This document shows, piece after piece, positions 34,305 to 43,365 of a DNA stretch of 64,000 bases; positions within the stretch are counted from its first letter, which is position 1, and every line of letters begins with the position of its first letter. The stretch comes from Polynucleobacter corsicus. GTDB taxonomy: Bacteria > Pseudomonadota > Gammaproteobacteria > Burkholderiales > Burkholderiaceae. A model generated the notes under the pieces. It did not search any database, was not told where the DNA came from, and saw only the letters and a program-made list of their open reading frames with translations. The stretch is from assembly GCF_018688255.1 (NCBI RefSeq), contig NZ_CP061314.1:930001-994000 (forward strand), given 5' to 3'. Made by a program: the position numbers and the translations under genes.

Positions 34305-34676
34305 ATGTCACAAGAAAATCTTTTCTCCTCATTAAAGAATCTCGTCTCCACCGGGGCATCCATTGCTCAGACCCGCCTGGAGCTAATCTCTACTGATGTG
34401 CAGATTGCGCGTGCCAAATTCTTGAGTCTTTTAGTGATGGTGATCTTTACATTGTTTTTCTTGTTCTTTGGTTTGGTGATGCTGGCTTTGTTAATCGTGA
34501 TTTATAGCTGGGAGACTGATCGGGTCCTGGCGCTGAGCTTGCTAACCAGTGGTTTCTTGGCGGTAGGTATCATTTTGGCGCTGGTAGTTTTGCGCTCACT
34601 CAAAACTATGCCCAAATTATTTGAGGCAACTATTTCAGAGTTGGCTAAAGATCGCCAGGAGCTCTCAAAACAATGA
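34305..34676 (+). CDS. YqjE-like phage-holin-family membrane protein
   Basis: A 123-aa protein with an amphipathic N-terminus (SSLKNLVSTGASIAQTRLEL) and two transmembrane hairpin segments (about 42-66 FLSLLVMVIFTLFFLFFGLV and about 76-97 LSLLTSGFLAVGIILALVVL). It belongs to the YqjE/Holin-X family; despite the name, no lysis role is implied. It starts 6 bases after the DUF883 gene and overlaps the next start by 4 bases. Confidence 0.85.
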   Translation: MSQENLFSSLKNLVSTGASIAQTRLELISTDVQIARAKFLSLLVMVIFTLFFLFFGLVMLALLIVIYSWETDRVLALSLLTSGFLAVGIILALVVLRSLKTMPKLFEATISELAKDRQELSKQ

Positions 34677-34954
34677 GTAAAACGCTAGCTGAACTCCAGG
34701 CTAGGCAAAAAGTGCTGCAGGAGCGGGCAGCCCAAGAGCGTGCTGACTTTGCATTGCATTTTGAGCCCATAGAAAAGCCCTTGTCATGGGCTGATAAGGG
34801 TATAGATGCATTTAACTTTATGAAGAGTACGCCAATCTTGTGGACCAGTGCGTTCGCAGTACTGGCGCACTACAAGCCCAAGCTTGCCAGTAAAGTACTC
34901 GCAGTAGGCTGGGGCACTGTCAAGCTTCTCAAGGGCGCTAAAAGCCTTTTGTAA
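34673..34954 (+). CDS. YqjK-like small protein
   Basis: A 93-aa protein with a charged coiled-coil N-terminus (LAELQARQKVLQERAAQERA) and a weakly hydrophobic C-terminal half (about 50-75). Its start ATGA overlaps the YqjE-like stop. The position as third gene after DUF883 and YqjE matches yqjK. Function is unknown; probably it acts with the other two at the inner membrane. Confidence 0.7.
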   Translation: MSKTLAELQARQKVLQERAAQERADFALHFEPIEKPLSWADKGIDAFNFMKSTPILWTSAFAVLAHYKPKLASKVLAVGWGTVKLLKGAKSLL

Positions 34955-34962
34955 GACCCGCT

Positions 34963-35481
34963 TTAGGTAATAAAGACTGTCGCATTAGCGATTCCGTTCT
35001 GGGTGAGGACATCGCTACCATGTAAACCGGCAATTTCTAAAAACGTGAGAGCGCCAGCAACGTTAAAGCCAGCCTTTTTGAGCAATTTACTGGCTGCGAT
35101 GATGGTGCCGCCGGTAGCCAGTACATCATCCACAATCAACACCCGAGAGCCGGACGGCAAAGTAGATTCCTGTATTTCCAGAGAATCTGAGCCGTATTCC
35201 AAGCCATAGAATTCTCGATGGCTGGCCAATGGCAGCTTATTGGGTTTTCGGGCTAAAGCGAGGCCTTTATTAGCTTGATAGGCGAGGGCGGTGCCGAAGA
35301 TAAAGCCACGTGATTCAATGCCTAAAATATGGCTGTAATCAAACTGCTGTGCAAGTGCCTCTAGTTGCAGCGTAGCCTCCTTAAAGGCGCTCGGATTGGC
35401 TAATAAAGGGGAGATATCCCGAAAGAGGATTCCTGGCTTTGGAAAGTCGGGGACTCCGGGTAGATAATCTAATAAATTCAT
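34963..35481 (-). CDS. apt: Adenine phosphoribosyltransferase
   Basis: Salvages adenine to AMP using PRPP. N-terminal PGVPDFPKPGILFRDI is the APT signature, and the PRPP-binding loop is VLIVDDVLATGGT (about 115-127). The length of 172 aa fits the family. The frame extends to 35502, but the ATG at 35481 (MNLLDYLPGVPDF) is the natural start. It diverges from mtnN with only 11 bases between the two start codons. MtnN releases adenine, the substrate of Apt, so the neighbours form a salvage pair. Confidence 0.94.
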   Translation of the reverse strand: MNLLDYLPGVPDFPKPGILFRDISPLLANPSAFKEATLQLEALAQQFDYSHILGIESRGFIFGTALAYQANKGLALARKPNKLPLASHREFYGLEYGSDSLEIQESTLPSGSRVLIVDDVLATGGTIIAASKLLKKAGFNVAGALTFLEIAGLHGSDVLTQNGIANATVFIT

Positions 35482-35492
35482 TATTGGCTGAT

Positions 35493-36056
35493 ATGAAAAC
35501 ACAATTACTCATTATTACCGCATTAGAGTCCGAGCTGGATAAAAGCACGTTACCAGCGGGTGTTGATATTGTGTATTGTGGAGTTGGCAAAATCAATGCT
35601 ACTGCCGCAACTATTCAGGCTATTCATGAATATCAGCCAAAGCGGATAGTGAATTTTGGTACCGTAGGAAAAATCAATTCTGCTCTGGAAGGTTTATTGG
35701 AAATCGGTAAAGTAATGCAGCGCGACATGATGGCAGTCCCTTTGGCACCCAGAGGCCAAACCCCATTTTGCGCAAAGCCATCTCAATACTTCTCACTTGG
35801 CGGTGAGCATACTTGCGGTACTGGCGATAGCTTTGTGACAGCGCATGATCCTTGGTTAATCTCGCAGGGCATTGATGTAGTGGATATGGAATTATTTGCG
35901 ATTGCTAATATTGCCTATCAATCAAATATTCCATGGCAATCATATAAATATGTGACTGATGACGCTAATGCTGACTCAGGAAACGAATGGACTCATCGCG
36001 TTAACCATGGCCAAGAACTTTATCTAGAAAAGCTCAAAGAGCTCTTAAGTGCTTAA
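35493..36056 (+). CDS. mtnN: 5'-methylthioadenosine/S-adenosylhomocysteine nucleosidase-like
   Basis: Nucleosidase of the PNP_UDP_1 fold that cleaves MTA or SAH to adenine plus the thioribose. Glu12 (TALESEL) matches the nucleophile-activating Glu12 of E. coli MTAN, Glu133 lies in VVDMELFAIA (E. coli Glu174 site), and Asp156 or Asp157 in VTDDAN is the proton donor. At 187 aa it is about 45 residues shorter than E. coli MTAN, missing part of the middle. The frame extends upstream into apt, but ATG 35493 gives MKTQLLIITALESEL. Whether it prefers MTA, SAH or another nucleoside is open. Confidence 0.83.
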   Translation: MKTQLLIITALESELDKSTLPAGVDIVYCGVGKINATAATIQAIHEYQPKRIVNFGTVGKINSALEGLLEIGKVMQRDMMAVPLAPRGQTPFCAKPSQYFSLGGEHTCGTGDSFVTAHDPWLISQGIDVVDMELFAIANIAYQSNIPWQSYKYVTDDANADSGNEWTHRVNHGQELYLEKLKELLSA

Positions 36057-36092
36057 GGCACGCCTAACATAATCCCCTAATTACTTAAGCAA

Positions 36093-37760
36093 ATGAACAC
36101 TCAAAAACCTTGGCTTAAAAACTATCTCGAGGGCGTTCCCCATGATATTAATTTAGCGGGCTATTCATCTATTGCTGATTTAATAGAAGAATCTTTTAAT
36201 AATTATCCCAATCGCGTGGCAATGGAGTCGATGGGACATACCATCAGCTATCGTCAGCTCGATATTCTGTCTAAAGACTTCGCTGCGTATTTACAAAGTT
36301 TAGGTCTTGAAGCAGGATCGCGTATCGCCATCATGTTCCCGAATGTGCCGCAATACTTAATTGCAATGCTGGGGACACTACGCGCAGGCTTTGTCGTAGT
36401 CAATATTAACCCGCTCTATACCGCTCGTGAGCTTGAGCATCAGCTGCAAGATAGTGGTGCATCGATCTTGGTGATGCTAGAAAACTTTGCTCACGTATAT
36501 CAAGAGATTGCCAATCATGGGCTTGTAAAGAAAGTGATTGTAAGTAGCATAGGTGAGAGTCTGGGTCCGAAGGGCGTCATCATCAATTTGATTGCTCGCC
36601 ATATTAAAAAGCTGATTCCGCATTGGAGCTTTCCTTGCGTCAAATTGAATCAAGCTCTCAAAATTGGCTCTGGCTATGGCTTTACTAAACCCAATCTGAG
36701 GCTGGACGACATTGCTTTTTTGCAATACACGGGCGGCACTACAGGGGTTTCTAAAGGCGCAATTTTATTGCACCGTAATATCTTAGCTAATATCATTCAG
36801 ATTGAATTATGGCTTGAGCCCGCCTTAAAAAATCGGCAGCAGCAATTAGTATTTTTATGTGCCTTGCCCATGACCCATATTTTTGCGCTGACTGCCTGCG
36901 GTCTACTTGGAATGCGTAAGGGTGCCAAATTATTATTGGTCGCCAATCCCCGAGATATCACTGGCTTTATTAAGCTGCTCATGAAACATCCTGATATCAA
37001 TATTTTTCCAGGCGTCAATACGCTATTTCATGCGCTGATACATCGTCCCGAATTTAGCCTAGTCAAGTTACCCCATCTCTTAGTTACGATCGGCGGTGGC
37101 ATGGCGGTCCAAAGAAAGACTGCTGAACTTTGGCAAAAAATGATGGGGGTACCGATTGCTCAAGGGTATGGGCTATCGGAAACTTCCCCAGTGGTTTGTG
37201 TAAATACGCCATTTGTAAAAGACTTTACTGGGTCCATTGGTATGCCAGTGCCAAGCACGGATGTATTGATACTCGATGATGACGGAGTAGAGGTTCCATT
37301 CGGCACGCCTGGAGAGATTTGTATCAAGGGTCCACAGGTAATGGCGGGTTACTGGAATAGACCTGAAGAGACTGAGCAATCTATGACGGTAAAGGGATAT
37401 TTTAAGTCTGGCGACATCGGCATCATGAGTCCCGATGGCTTTGTCCAGATTGTGGATCGTAAGAAAGACATGATCGTCGTTGCTGGCTATAAAGTATTCC
37501 CCAATGAAATCGAGGAAGTGATTTCTCAAATGCCCGGCGTAAGAGAGTGTGCCGTGATTGGATTGACGCACCGCAAGCTAGGTGAAATCGTCAAGGCCTA
37601 CATTGTCAAGGATAAGCCTGAGCTAACTGAGGCCCAAGTCATTCAGTATTGCAAAGAGCAAATGACGAGTTACAAACGTCCTAGAAAAATTGCTTTTATT
37701 GATGAAATGCCCAAGTCTAATGTGGGCAAAATCTTGCGCCGTCATTTGCGCGACTTATAA
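36093..37760 (+). CDS. fadD: Long-chain fatty acid-CoA ligase
   Basis: ANL-family ligase of 555 aa activating fatty acids for beta-oxidation. Motifs: FLQYTGGTTGVSKGAILLHR (about 209-228), QGYGLSETSPV (A5), the FadD-type GYFKSGDIGIMSPDGFVQIV with VDRKKDMIVVAGYKVFPNEI (A8), and the C-terminal SNVGKILRRHLR with the catalytic Lys. The N-terminal WLKNYLEGVPHDIN is the FadD opening. It follows mtnN by 36 bases on the same strand and converges on the outer-membrane protein gene. Confidence 0.93.
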   Translation: MNTQKPWLKNYLEGVPHDINLAGYSSIADLIEESFNNYPNRVAMESMGHTISYRQLDILSKDFAAYLQSLGLEAGSRIAIMFPNVPQYLIAMLGTLRAGFVVVNINPLYTARELEHQLQDSGASILVMLENFAHVYQEIANHGLVKKVIVSSIGESLGPKGVIINLIARHIKKLIPHWSFPCVKLNQALKIGSGYGFTKPNLRLDDIAFLQYTGGTTGVSKGAILLHRNILANIIQIELWLEPALKNRQQQLVFLCALPMTHIFALTACGLLGMRKGAKLLLVANPRDITGFIKLLMKHPDINIFPGVNTLFHALIHRPEFSLVKLPHLLVTIGGGMAVQRKTAELWQKMMGVPIAQGYGLSETSPVVCVNTPFVKDFTGSIGMPVPSTDVLILDDDGVEVPFGTPGEICIKGPQVMAGYWNRPEETEQSMTVKGYFKSGDIGIMSPDGFVQIVDRKKDMIVVAGYKVFPNEIEEVISQMPGVRECAVIGLTHRKLGEIVKAYIVKDKPELTEAQVIQYCKEQMTSYKRPRKIAFIDEMPKSNVGKILRRHLRDL

Positions 37761-37784
37761 ATAAACTAATAAATAAACAAAAAA

Positions 37785-38693
37785 CTACAGGCCACCGCCA
37801 AAGCGGTATTGCCAAGAAATCCCATACAAGTCATAGCTATTATTGGTTCTAGAGTACGCACCCGTACTCGCCGATAGCCGAATCGAATTACTTTTATTGA
37901 CCGGATAGGACATCGTCGTTCCAAAGCGCCAATTCTCTTGACTGCCGCTAATCGGGTTGCCATTAAGGTAAGACTGTCCGCCTGTAAAGTAGGTGGCATC
38001 TACGGAGATCCAAGCGGTATTCTCAAAGTAATAAATCGCGTGTGTTTGTGTTGAGTAAACCGGGTTTTGAGACAGCGAGTTACCACCCATGAAGTTGGTA
38101 TTACTGGTATGAAAAATACCAGCACCAGCGAGCTCCAATCGCCAAGGACCAAGCGCTTTAGAAACTCCAAGACCTGGCTGTATAAACCATCGATTGGCAC
38201 CTACATTAATGATTTGATTGTCGTTGTACTTACCCCAGGGTACCGATGCTGCAAGACTGACGCCAACAATGAGATCTTGCTGATAACTCTTAAATTGATC
38301 TAGCGTTAATGCTGGAGCACCATAAAGGTTAATTGCCGCCTTGATGAGCGGATCTGATAGTCCCTCAGTACTAGCATTAACTGTTCTCCCGCCAATGCTG
38401 CTTGATCCAGTCAGTTGGCCATAAGGAAGCACTAAAGTGAGCTTGCCGGATTGACCCCCCGCATCAAAGATATGAGTAAGACCCATGACTTCGCTGGTCA
38501 GGGTGTAATTACCGGCCTTGGCTTGTGCAACCCCAGCGCTGATGAAGTTAATCCCAACGGGTGCATTGGAATAGGTACGCGCCTCGATTTCTTGGGCATG
38601 AGTTAGAGCAGGCGTTAGAGCGCCTAAAATGAGAGACAAGCAAATGCTTTTTACAAAAGCCCGATCTTGAGTAATGGACAGTAACTTAATCAT
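37785..38693 (-). CDS. Outer-membrane protein, MetA-pathway-of-phenol-degradation type
   Basis: A protein of about 302 aa with a signal peptide (SLILGALTPALTHAQ) and alternating beta strands throughout, ending in an aromatic-rich C-terminal strand (YGISWQYRFGGGL). The pattern (NAPVGINFISAGVAQAKAGN, VLPYGQLTGSSSI, GVSLAASVPWGKYN, WFIQPGLGVSKALG) matches the DUF/PF13557 'phenol MetA' group of outer-membrane barrels, thought to pass hydrophobic compounds. The frame opens at 38711; I prefer the ATG at 38693 (MIKLLSITQDRAF). The transported substrate is unknown. Confidence 0.75.
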   Translation of the reverse strand: MIKLLSITQDRAFVKSICLSLILGALTPALTHAQEIEARTYSNAPVGINFISAGVAQAKAGNYTLTSEVMGLTHIFDAGGQSGKLTLVLPYGQLTGSSSIGGRTVNASTEGLSDPLIKAAINLYGAPALTLDQFKSYQQDLIVGVSLAASVPWGKYNDNQIINVGANRWFIQPGLGVSKALGPWRLELAGAGIFHTSNTNFMGGNSLSQNPVYSTQTHAIYYFENTAWISVDATYFTGGQSYLNGNPISGSQENWRFGTTMSYPVNKSNSIRLSASTGAYSRTNNSYDLYGISWQYRFGGGL

Positions 38694-38717
38694 CCGAGCT
38701 GTATAACTCAAGTTTGA

Positions 38718-39254
38718 TTAGCTTGGCTTCGATTTATCGCCAAACAAAATCTTCAGGGCGGCGTTGCTGCCAAGCATGATGGTCATCCCCGTAAAGAGTA
38801 AATAAGGCCACACAATTAGCCAATACACAATCGACATGGCCACTACGCGCAAGGGATTGGATTGCCCAAAATCAGTCATAGAGATCAAAAACGCTTTCCC
38901 ATGAATTAAGCCATGCACTCCAGCTTCTAAATAATTTAAGACCAAAACTACCAAAAGATAGAAGAGAGACTCTAAGAGTAGTGAGCTAACAATGCCATGC
39001 TGTTTATTCACTCTAATTGGATATGCAGCCTGAGCGATCAACATGAATTTGGCGCAGATTGCCGCTTTAAACAAGGCAAGGCCAAAAATAGATAAAGGAA
39101 TAGGCCTCTCATCTAGTGAGGTTGCTGCTAAAAAGGCAAGAGCGCAAAACCAAGATCCAAAGTAAATGGTTAACTGCAATGCCTTGATAAATTCTTCTTT
39201 AGCTTTTTCTTTAAAACCATGAGCAGGGGCTAAATTGGGTGTTGAGGTGCTCAT
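38718..39254 (-). CDS. Integral membrane protein of unknown function
   Basis: A 178-aa protein with about four hydrophobic segments (roughly 27-47, 55-77, 88-111 and 135-160; for example LTIYFGSWFCALAFLAATSL and IVYWLIVWPYLLFTGMTIML). There are no recognisable motifs. It lies upstream of the outer-membrane barrel gene on the same strand with 24 bases between, so the two may be co-expressed. I do not recognise the family. Confidence 0.7.
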   Translation of the reverse strand: MSTSTPNLAPAHGFKEKAKEEFIKALQLTIYFGSWFCALAFLAATSLDERPIPLSIFGLALFKAAICAKFMLIAQAAYPIRVNKQHGIVSSLLLESLFYLLVVLVLNYLEAGVHGLIHGKAFLISMTDFGQSNPLRVVAMSIVYWLIVWPYLLFTGMTIMLGSNAALKILFGDKSKPS

Positions 39255-39276
39255 AAAAACTTTCTAAAGTGTTCCA

Positions 39277-40575
39277 TTAGCAGTTACTGCAAGAGCTAGC
39301 CTCAACTGGTGCTGGTTCTTGGGTGTAGCGCGCAATAAATGCATGCTTACTCTTGAGTGGCAATTGAATCCAAACAAAGTGACCTGAGCCAGGGGCAACA
39401 TCAATTGGCTCATCTTTGAGATTCCACATGGCATCAAGCACCATATCTTGATTGCCTTCGGGCTCAATGATTTCTAGCTTATCACCAATCGAGAAACGGT
39501 TTTTTACATCTACCTTGACGCGACCTGAGGCCTCATCAATCTCTAAGGTCTCGCCAACATATAAACTTCTGCCTGAGAGCGAGTGACCACGCATATAGAG
39601 TTGATACTCTTTATCGTGGTGACGCTCATAGAAGCCATCGGTATATCCACGATTTGCTAGGCCTTCCAGATTGCCAATGAGGGACATGTTCATTGGGCGA
39701 CCCGCTACCGCATCATCAATCGCAGTGCGATAGGATTGGCAAGTACGAGAAACGTAATAGGGCGACTTGGTGCGACCCTCAATCTTGAATGAGTCCACAC
39801 CCATCTTCGTCAAGCGTTCGATATGTTCAATGGCACGTAAATCTTTGGAGTTCATGATGTAAGTACCATGCTCATCTTCTTCCATAGGCATTAAATCATC
39901 TGGACGACGCGCCTCTTGAAGTAGAACTACATCACCGCTAGTATTTTGTTGACCAGGCTTGACCTTGTAATCCCAGCGACAAGCATTGGTGCACGCACCT
40001 TGGTTAGAGTCACGATGCGACATGTAGCCTGATAAAAGACAGCGGCCTGAGTAAGCAATACACAAGGCGCCATGCACGAATACTTCTAATTCCATTTCTG
40101 GACAGTCTTGACGAACTTCTTCGATTTCATCAAAAGACAGCTCGCGTGACAAAATCACTCGACTAATGCCAACAGAGCGCCAGAATTTTGCAGAAGCGCC
40201 ATTGACTGTATTGGCTTGTACCGATAAATGAATCGGCATATCTGGCCAAGCTTCTCTAGCCATCATGATGAGACCCGGATCTGACATGATCATGGCATCA
40301 GGCTTTAATGCAACTACAGGATCCATGTCTTTAATATAAGTACGGGTCTTGCCACCATGGGGTAGCAGATTGGATACGAGGTAAAACTTCTTACCCAAAG
40401 CATGGGCAGTATCAATCCCTTCTTTGAGCGTCTCCATTTTTCCGAAGTCGTTATTACGTACTCGCAGGGAATAACGCGGCTGTCCGGCATAAATGGCATC
40501 GGCACCAAAGTCGAAGGCAGTACGCAGCATGGAAAGGCTGCCGGCAGGGGCGAGAAGTTCTGGAATCTTGGTCAT
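39277..40575 (-). CDS. trhP: U32-family tRNA hydroxylation protein TrhP (YegQ)
   Basis: Peptidase-U32-family protein of 432 aa of the YegQ/TrhP type, which in E. coli is needed to make 5-hydroxyuridine at position 34 of tRNAs. It opens with PELLAPAGSLSMLRTAFDFG and carries the Fe-S-type cysteine signature CIAYSGRCLLSGYMSHRD then GACTNACRWDY (four cysteines, about 165-200). A C-terminal RNA-binding-like barrel follows and the tail ends CSNC. It resembles YegQ more than UbiU/UbiV or RlhA by length and by the YTDGFYERH segment. Confidence 0.87.
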   Translation of the reverse strand: MTKIPELLAPAGSLSMLRTAFDFGADAIYAGQPRYSLRVRNNDFGKMETLKEGIDTAHALGKKFYLVSNLLPHGGKTRTYIKDMDPVVALKPDAMIMSDPGLIMMAREAWPDMPIHLSVQANTVNGASAKFWRSVGISRVILSRELSFDEIEEVRQDCPEMELEVFVHGALCIAYSGRCLLSGYMSHRDSNQGACTNACRWDYKVKPGQQNTSGDVVLLQEARRPDDLMPMEEDEHGTYIMNSKDLRAIEHIERLTKMGVDSFKIEGRTKSPYYVSRTCQSYRTAIDDAVAGRPMNMSLIGNLEGLANRGYTDGFYERHHDKEYQLYMRGHSLSGRSLYVGETLEIDEASGRVKVDVKNRFSIGDKLEIIEPEGNQDMVLDAMWNLKDEPIDVAPGSGHFVWIQLPLKSKHAFIARYTQEPAPVEASSCSNC

Positions 40576-40612
40576 AGCGATATTTTAAGGTCTACCGAGA
40601 GCTTTAGCTCAA

Positions 40613-41482
40613 TTACTCGTCCGCTATAGAGTTGCGCAATATTCCAATAGATTCAATTTCAATCTCACAAATATCCCCTGGTTTCATAAAAACAGGGGGT
40701 GTCCTTGCATAGCCAACGCCAGCCGGAGTGCCGGTAATCACCAGATCGCCAGGTTCTAGCGTCATGCACTCGGTTATCAAAACAATGGTCTCTGCCACGT
40801 TCCATAAGAAGTCTTTGGTATTGGCGTTTTGCATCACTTGACCATTTAAGCGTGACTGAATGGTCAAGCCATCGCAGCCAAGGGGAAGCTCATCTGGGGT
40901 CACGAGCCATGGTCCAAAAGCACCAGTTTGATCAAAGTTTTTACCAATGGTCCATTGGGTAGTTTTACGTTGGTAATCTCGCAGACTGCCATCATTAAAA
41001 ATGCTGTACCCCGCTACACATTCCAAAGCATTATCCAATGTCAGATGGCGTGCCTTTTTACCAACTACAAAGGCGAGCTCTGCTTCGTAATCTAACTTAT
41101 CAGAAACCCGAGGTCGAATGATGGGGCTTAAGTGGGCTGTTAATGAACTGGGACCACGCATAAAAAAGCTCGGGTATTCAGGTCTAGCGTTGCCACCTTC
41201 TTTTGCATGGTCAGCATAGTTCAGGCCCATACAGATAATTTTTCCAGGCTTCTCAATCGGCGCTCTAAAAGTGATAGCGTCTATCTCCCCTTCAATTGCC
41301 TTTGAATTTTGGATTGCTACTGCAGCACGATTTAATGCTTCTGGTGATTCTATGATTGCTTGCAAGCTATTGGGTATCAACGGATCTGTGGCAGATAGAT
41401 TAATGAAGGTATTTGAACTCCCTGTTAAGAGAGCGCCCACGCCGTCTTGGCCACTTGAATCTCGATAGCTAAATAGTCTCAT
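40613..41482 (-). CDS. Fumarylacetoacetate hydrolase family protein
   Basis: FAH-superfamily enzyme of 289 aa. The FAH core is GKIICMGLNYADHAKEGG (about 78-95), with the metal ligands in LDYEAELAFVVGK and FNDGSLRDYQ, then VITGTPAGVGYARTPP. Members include fumarylpyruvate hydrolases, decarboxylases of oxaloacetate-like acids and 2-keto-3-deoxy acid enzymes; the substrate is not evident. It diverges from the ThDP enzyme at 41661 with a 178-base gap likely holding both promoters. Confidence 0.88.
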   Translation of the reverse strand: MRLFSYRDSSGQDGVGALLTGSSNTFINLSATDPLIPNSLQAIIESPEALNRAAVAIQNSKAIEGEIDAITFRAPIEKPGKIICMGLNYADHAKEGGNARPEYPSFFMRGPSSLTAHLSPIIRPRVSDKLDYEAELAFVVGKKARHLTLDNALECVAGYSIFNDGSLRDYQRKTTQWTIGKNFDQTGAFGPWLVTPDELPLGCDGLTIQSRLNGQVMQNANTKDFLWNVAETIVLITECMTLEPGDLVITGTPAGVGYARTPPVFMKPGDICEIEIESIGILRNSIADE

Positions 41483-41660
41483 TGCAAAGCCTCCAATTAC
41501 ATTGATTTATTGGTTGTTAGTGTTGGCAGTATAGGGCAGTCAAGAGGCTGATAAGTCTCCCTAAACCAGTCATCCAATTGGATTCATTACTGAATAAAGT
41601 GTGATAACTTGCTACTACTCGTTATACATAACCAAAATCCTTAGAAAGCCGATCAATATC

Positions 41661-43316
41661 ATGCAGACCCCAAGTAAAGCGCTAAATGGTGGCCAAATCC
41701 TCGCCAATGCATTGGCGAGACAGGGTGTGGATATCGCCTTTGGCGTTCCTGGCGAGAGCTTCCTGCCTTTATTAAACGGTTTGCTTGATCACCCTGATTT
41801 TCGTTTCATCACCTGTCGACAAGAGGGCGGTGCTGCTTATATGGCAGAGGCCTATGCAAAATTGACGGGTCACCCTGGTGTTTTAATGGTTACCCGTGGG
41901 CCTGGCGCCTCGAATGCCATGATTGGAATGCATACAGCCTATCAAGACTCAACACCAATGGTTCTATTGGTCGGACAAGTTGGGACTGACATGGTTGAGC
42001 GTGAGGCCTTCCAAGAAATTGACTATCGCCGAATGTATTCAGAATGCGCAAAATGGGTTGGTAGCATTGATCGTGTCGATCGCATTGATGAATTTGTTTC
42101 TCATGCATTTCATGTGGCTCAGGCAGGTCGAAAAGGCCCAGTTGTATTAGCTCTACCGGAAGATGTGCTGTATATGACTGGTCAAGAAAACCCTGTCAAA
42201 GCTGCCCACATCGTTCAGCCAGGCCTAGATCTTCACAGTTTTGATCTAGCAATGGCTGCCTTTACCTCCGCTAAAAAGCCCATGGTGATCGCAGGCGGTG
42301 GTAATTGGAATGGCACTGCATGCGAGGCTTTACGTTCTTGGGCAAATGCGCAGGCCATCCCAATTGCAACGAGCTTTCGCTCTCAAGATGTCATCGATAA
42401 TCTAGATCCTGCATTTGCAGGTGATCTAGGTATTGGCGCCAATCCGGCTTTGGTAAAGCGTATTCAAGAGGCAGATGTCTTGTTAGTTATCGGAGAGCGC
42501 CTGGGAGAGATGACAACTGCTGGTTACAGCATATTGACTGTTCCTCAAGCGAAAACAAAATTAATTCACGTACTGTCCGGTCCAGAAGAATTGGGCCGTG
42601 TATATCGACCTGACTTTGCTATCAATTGCAGTCCAGAAAATTTCTGCTCAGCATTAAGCAGAGTGAAGATGAATGCTCAGCATGATCGCGCTGCTATGAA
42701 GGAGGCTCATGATGAGTATCTCGCTTTCTCGAGTCCAGTGACTGTCAAAGGCGACTTGCAATTAGCATTCATCATGGACTCATTGCCAGGGCTCATACCG
42801 CGCGATGCCATTATCACTAATGGTGCTGGCAATTTTGCAACCTGGGTGCATCGTTTTTATCCCTATGGGACATACAAAACCCAATTGGCGCCTGCCAATG
42901 GATCTATGGGTTATGGTCTGCCTGCCGCAATTGCTGCCAAGATTGCTAGTCCCGAAAAAGTCGTTATTGCAGTGTGTGGTGATGGCGACTTTATGATGAA
43001 CTGCCAAGAGCTGGCTACAGCTGCCCGTTACGATGCTTATCCAATTGTTTTAGTAGTCAACAACAGCATGCTCGGGACTATCCGCATGCATCAAGAGAGG
43101 GAGTTTAAGTCTCGCGTGATCGCAACCGGCTTAACTAACCCCGATTTTGTGAAGTTTGCTGATAGTTTTGGAATGCCCGGTTTTAGAGTCAGTAAGACCG
43201 AGGAATTTGCACCGGCATTTATAAAAGCGCTTGCAAGTAAAAAAGGTGCCTTGATTGAACTAGTCTTAGATCCAGAAGTGATTACCCCAACTAAACTGCT
43301 TTCTCAGTTAGGGTAA
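41661..43316 (+). CDS. Thiamine-diphosphate-dependent enzyme (acetolactate-synthase-like)
   Basis: A 551-aa ThDP enzyme of the acetolactate synthase/benzoylformate decarboxylase group. The catalytic Glu55 lies in CRQEGGAAYMAEAYA, the ThDP/Mg motif is GDGDFMMN at about 440-447, and NNSMLGTIR follows. The middle domain (about 185-340) is the FAD/ADP-binding fold. There is no small regulatory subunit gene beside it, so it is likely not the biosynthetic IlvB. The frame opens at GTG 41601, but ATG 41661 is the natural start. The neighbouring FAH and Bug genes suggest a role in catabolism of a 2-oxo acid (inference). Confidence 0.85.
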   Translation: MQTPSKALNGGQILANALARQGVDIAFGVPGESFLPLLNGLLDHPDFRFITCRQEGGAAYMAEAYAKLTGHPGVLMVTRGPGASNAMIGMHTAYQDSTPMVLLVGQVGTDMVEREAFQEIDYRRMYSECAKWVGSIDRVDRIDEFVSHAFHVAQAGRKGPVVLALPEDVLYMTGQENPVKAAHIVQPGLDLHSFDLAMAAFTSAKKPMVIAGGGNWNGTACEALRSWANAQAIPIATSFRSQDVIDNLDPAFAGDLGIGANPALVKRIQEADVLLVIGERLGEMTTAGYSILTVPQAKTKLIHVLSGPEELGRVYRPDFAINCSPENFCSALSRVKMNAQHDRAAMKEAHDEYLAFSSPVTVKGDLQLAFIMDSLPGLIPRDAIITNGAGNFATWVHRFYPYGTYKTQLAPANGSMGYGLPAAIAAKIASPEKVVIAVCGDGDFMMNCQELATAARYDAYPIVLVVNNSMLGTIRMHQEREFKSRVIATGLTNPDFVKFADSFGMPGFRVSKTEEFAPAFIKALASKKGALIELVLDPEVITPTKLLSQLG

Positions 43317-43317
43317 T

Positions 43318-43346
43318 AAAAAAGAGGAGATGAGCCCCTCTTTAAG
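43318..43346. terminator. Terminator between convergent ThDP and Bug genes
   Basis: AAAGAGG-AGATGAGCC-CCTCTTT is preceded by a run of A. On the minus strand the T-tract is six bases, so it serves best as the terminator of the Bug gene and weakly for the plus strand. Confidence 0.7.
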
Positions 43347-43365
43347 TAAGCTAGCCATCCAAAAC

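Noticed and set aside
34305..34676. Phage lysis gene
   Set aside because: The Holin-X/YqjE family name is historical; the YqjD-YqjE-YqjK order shows a chromosomal envelope operon.
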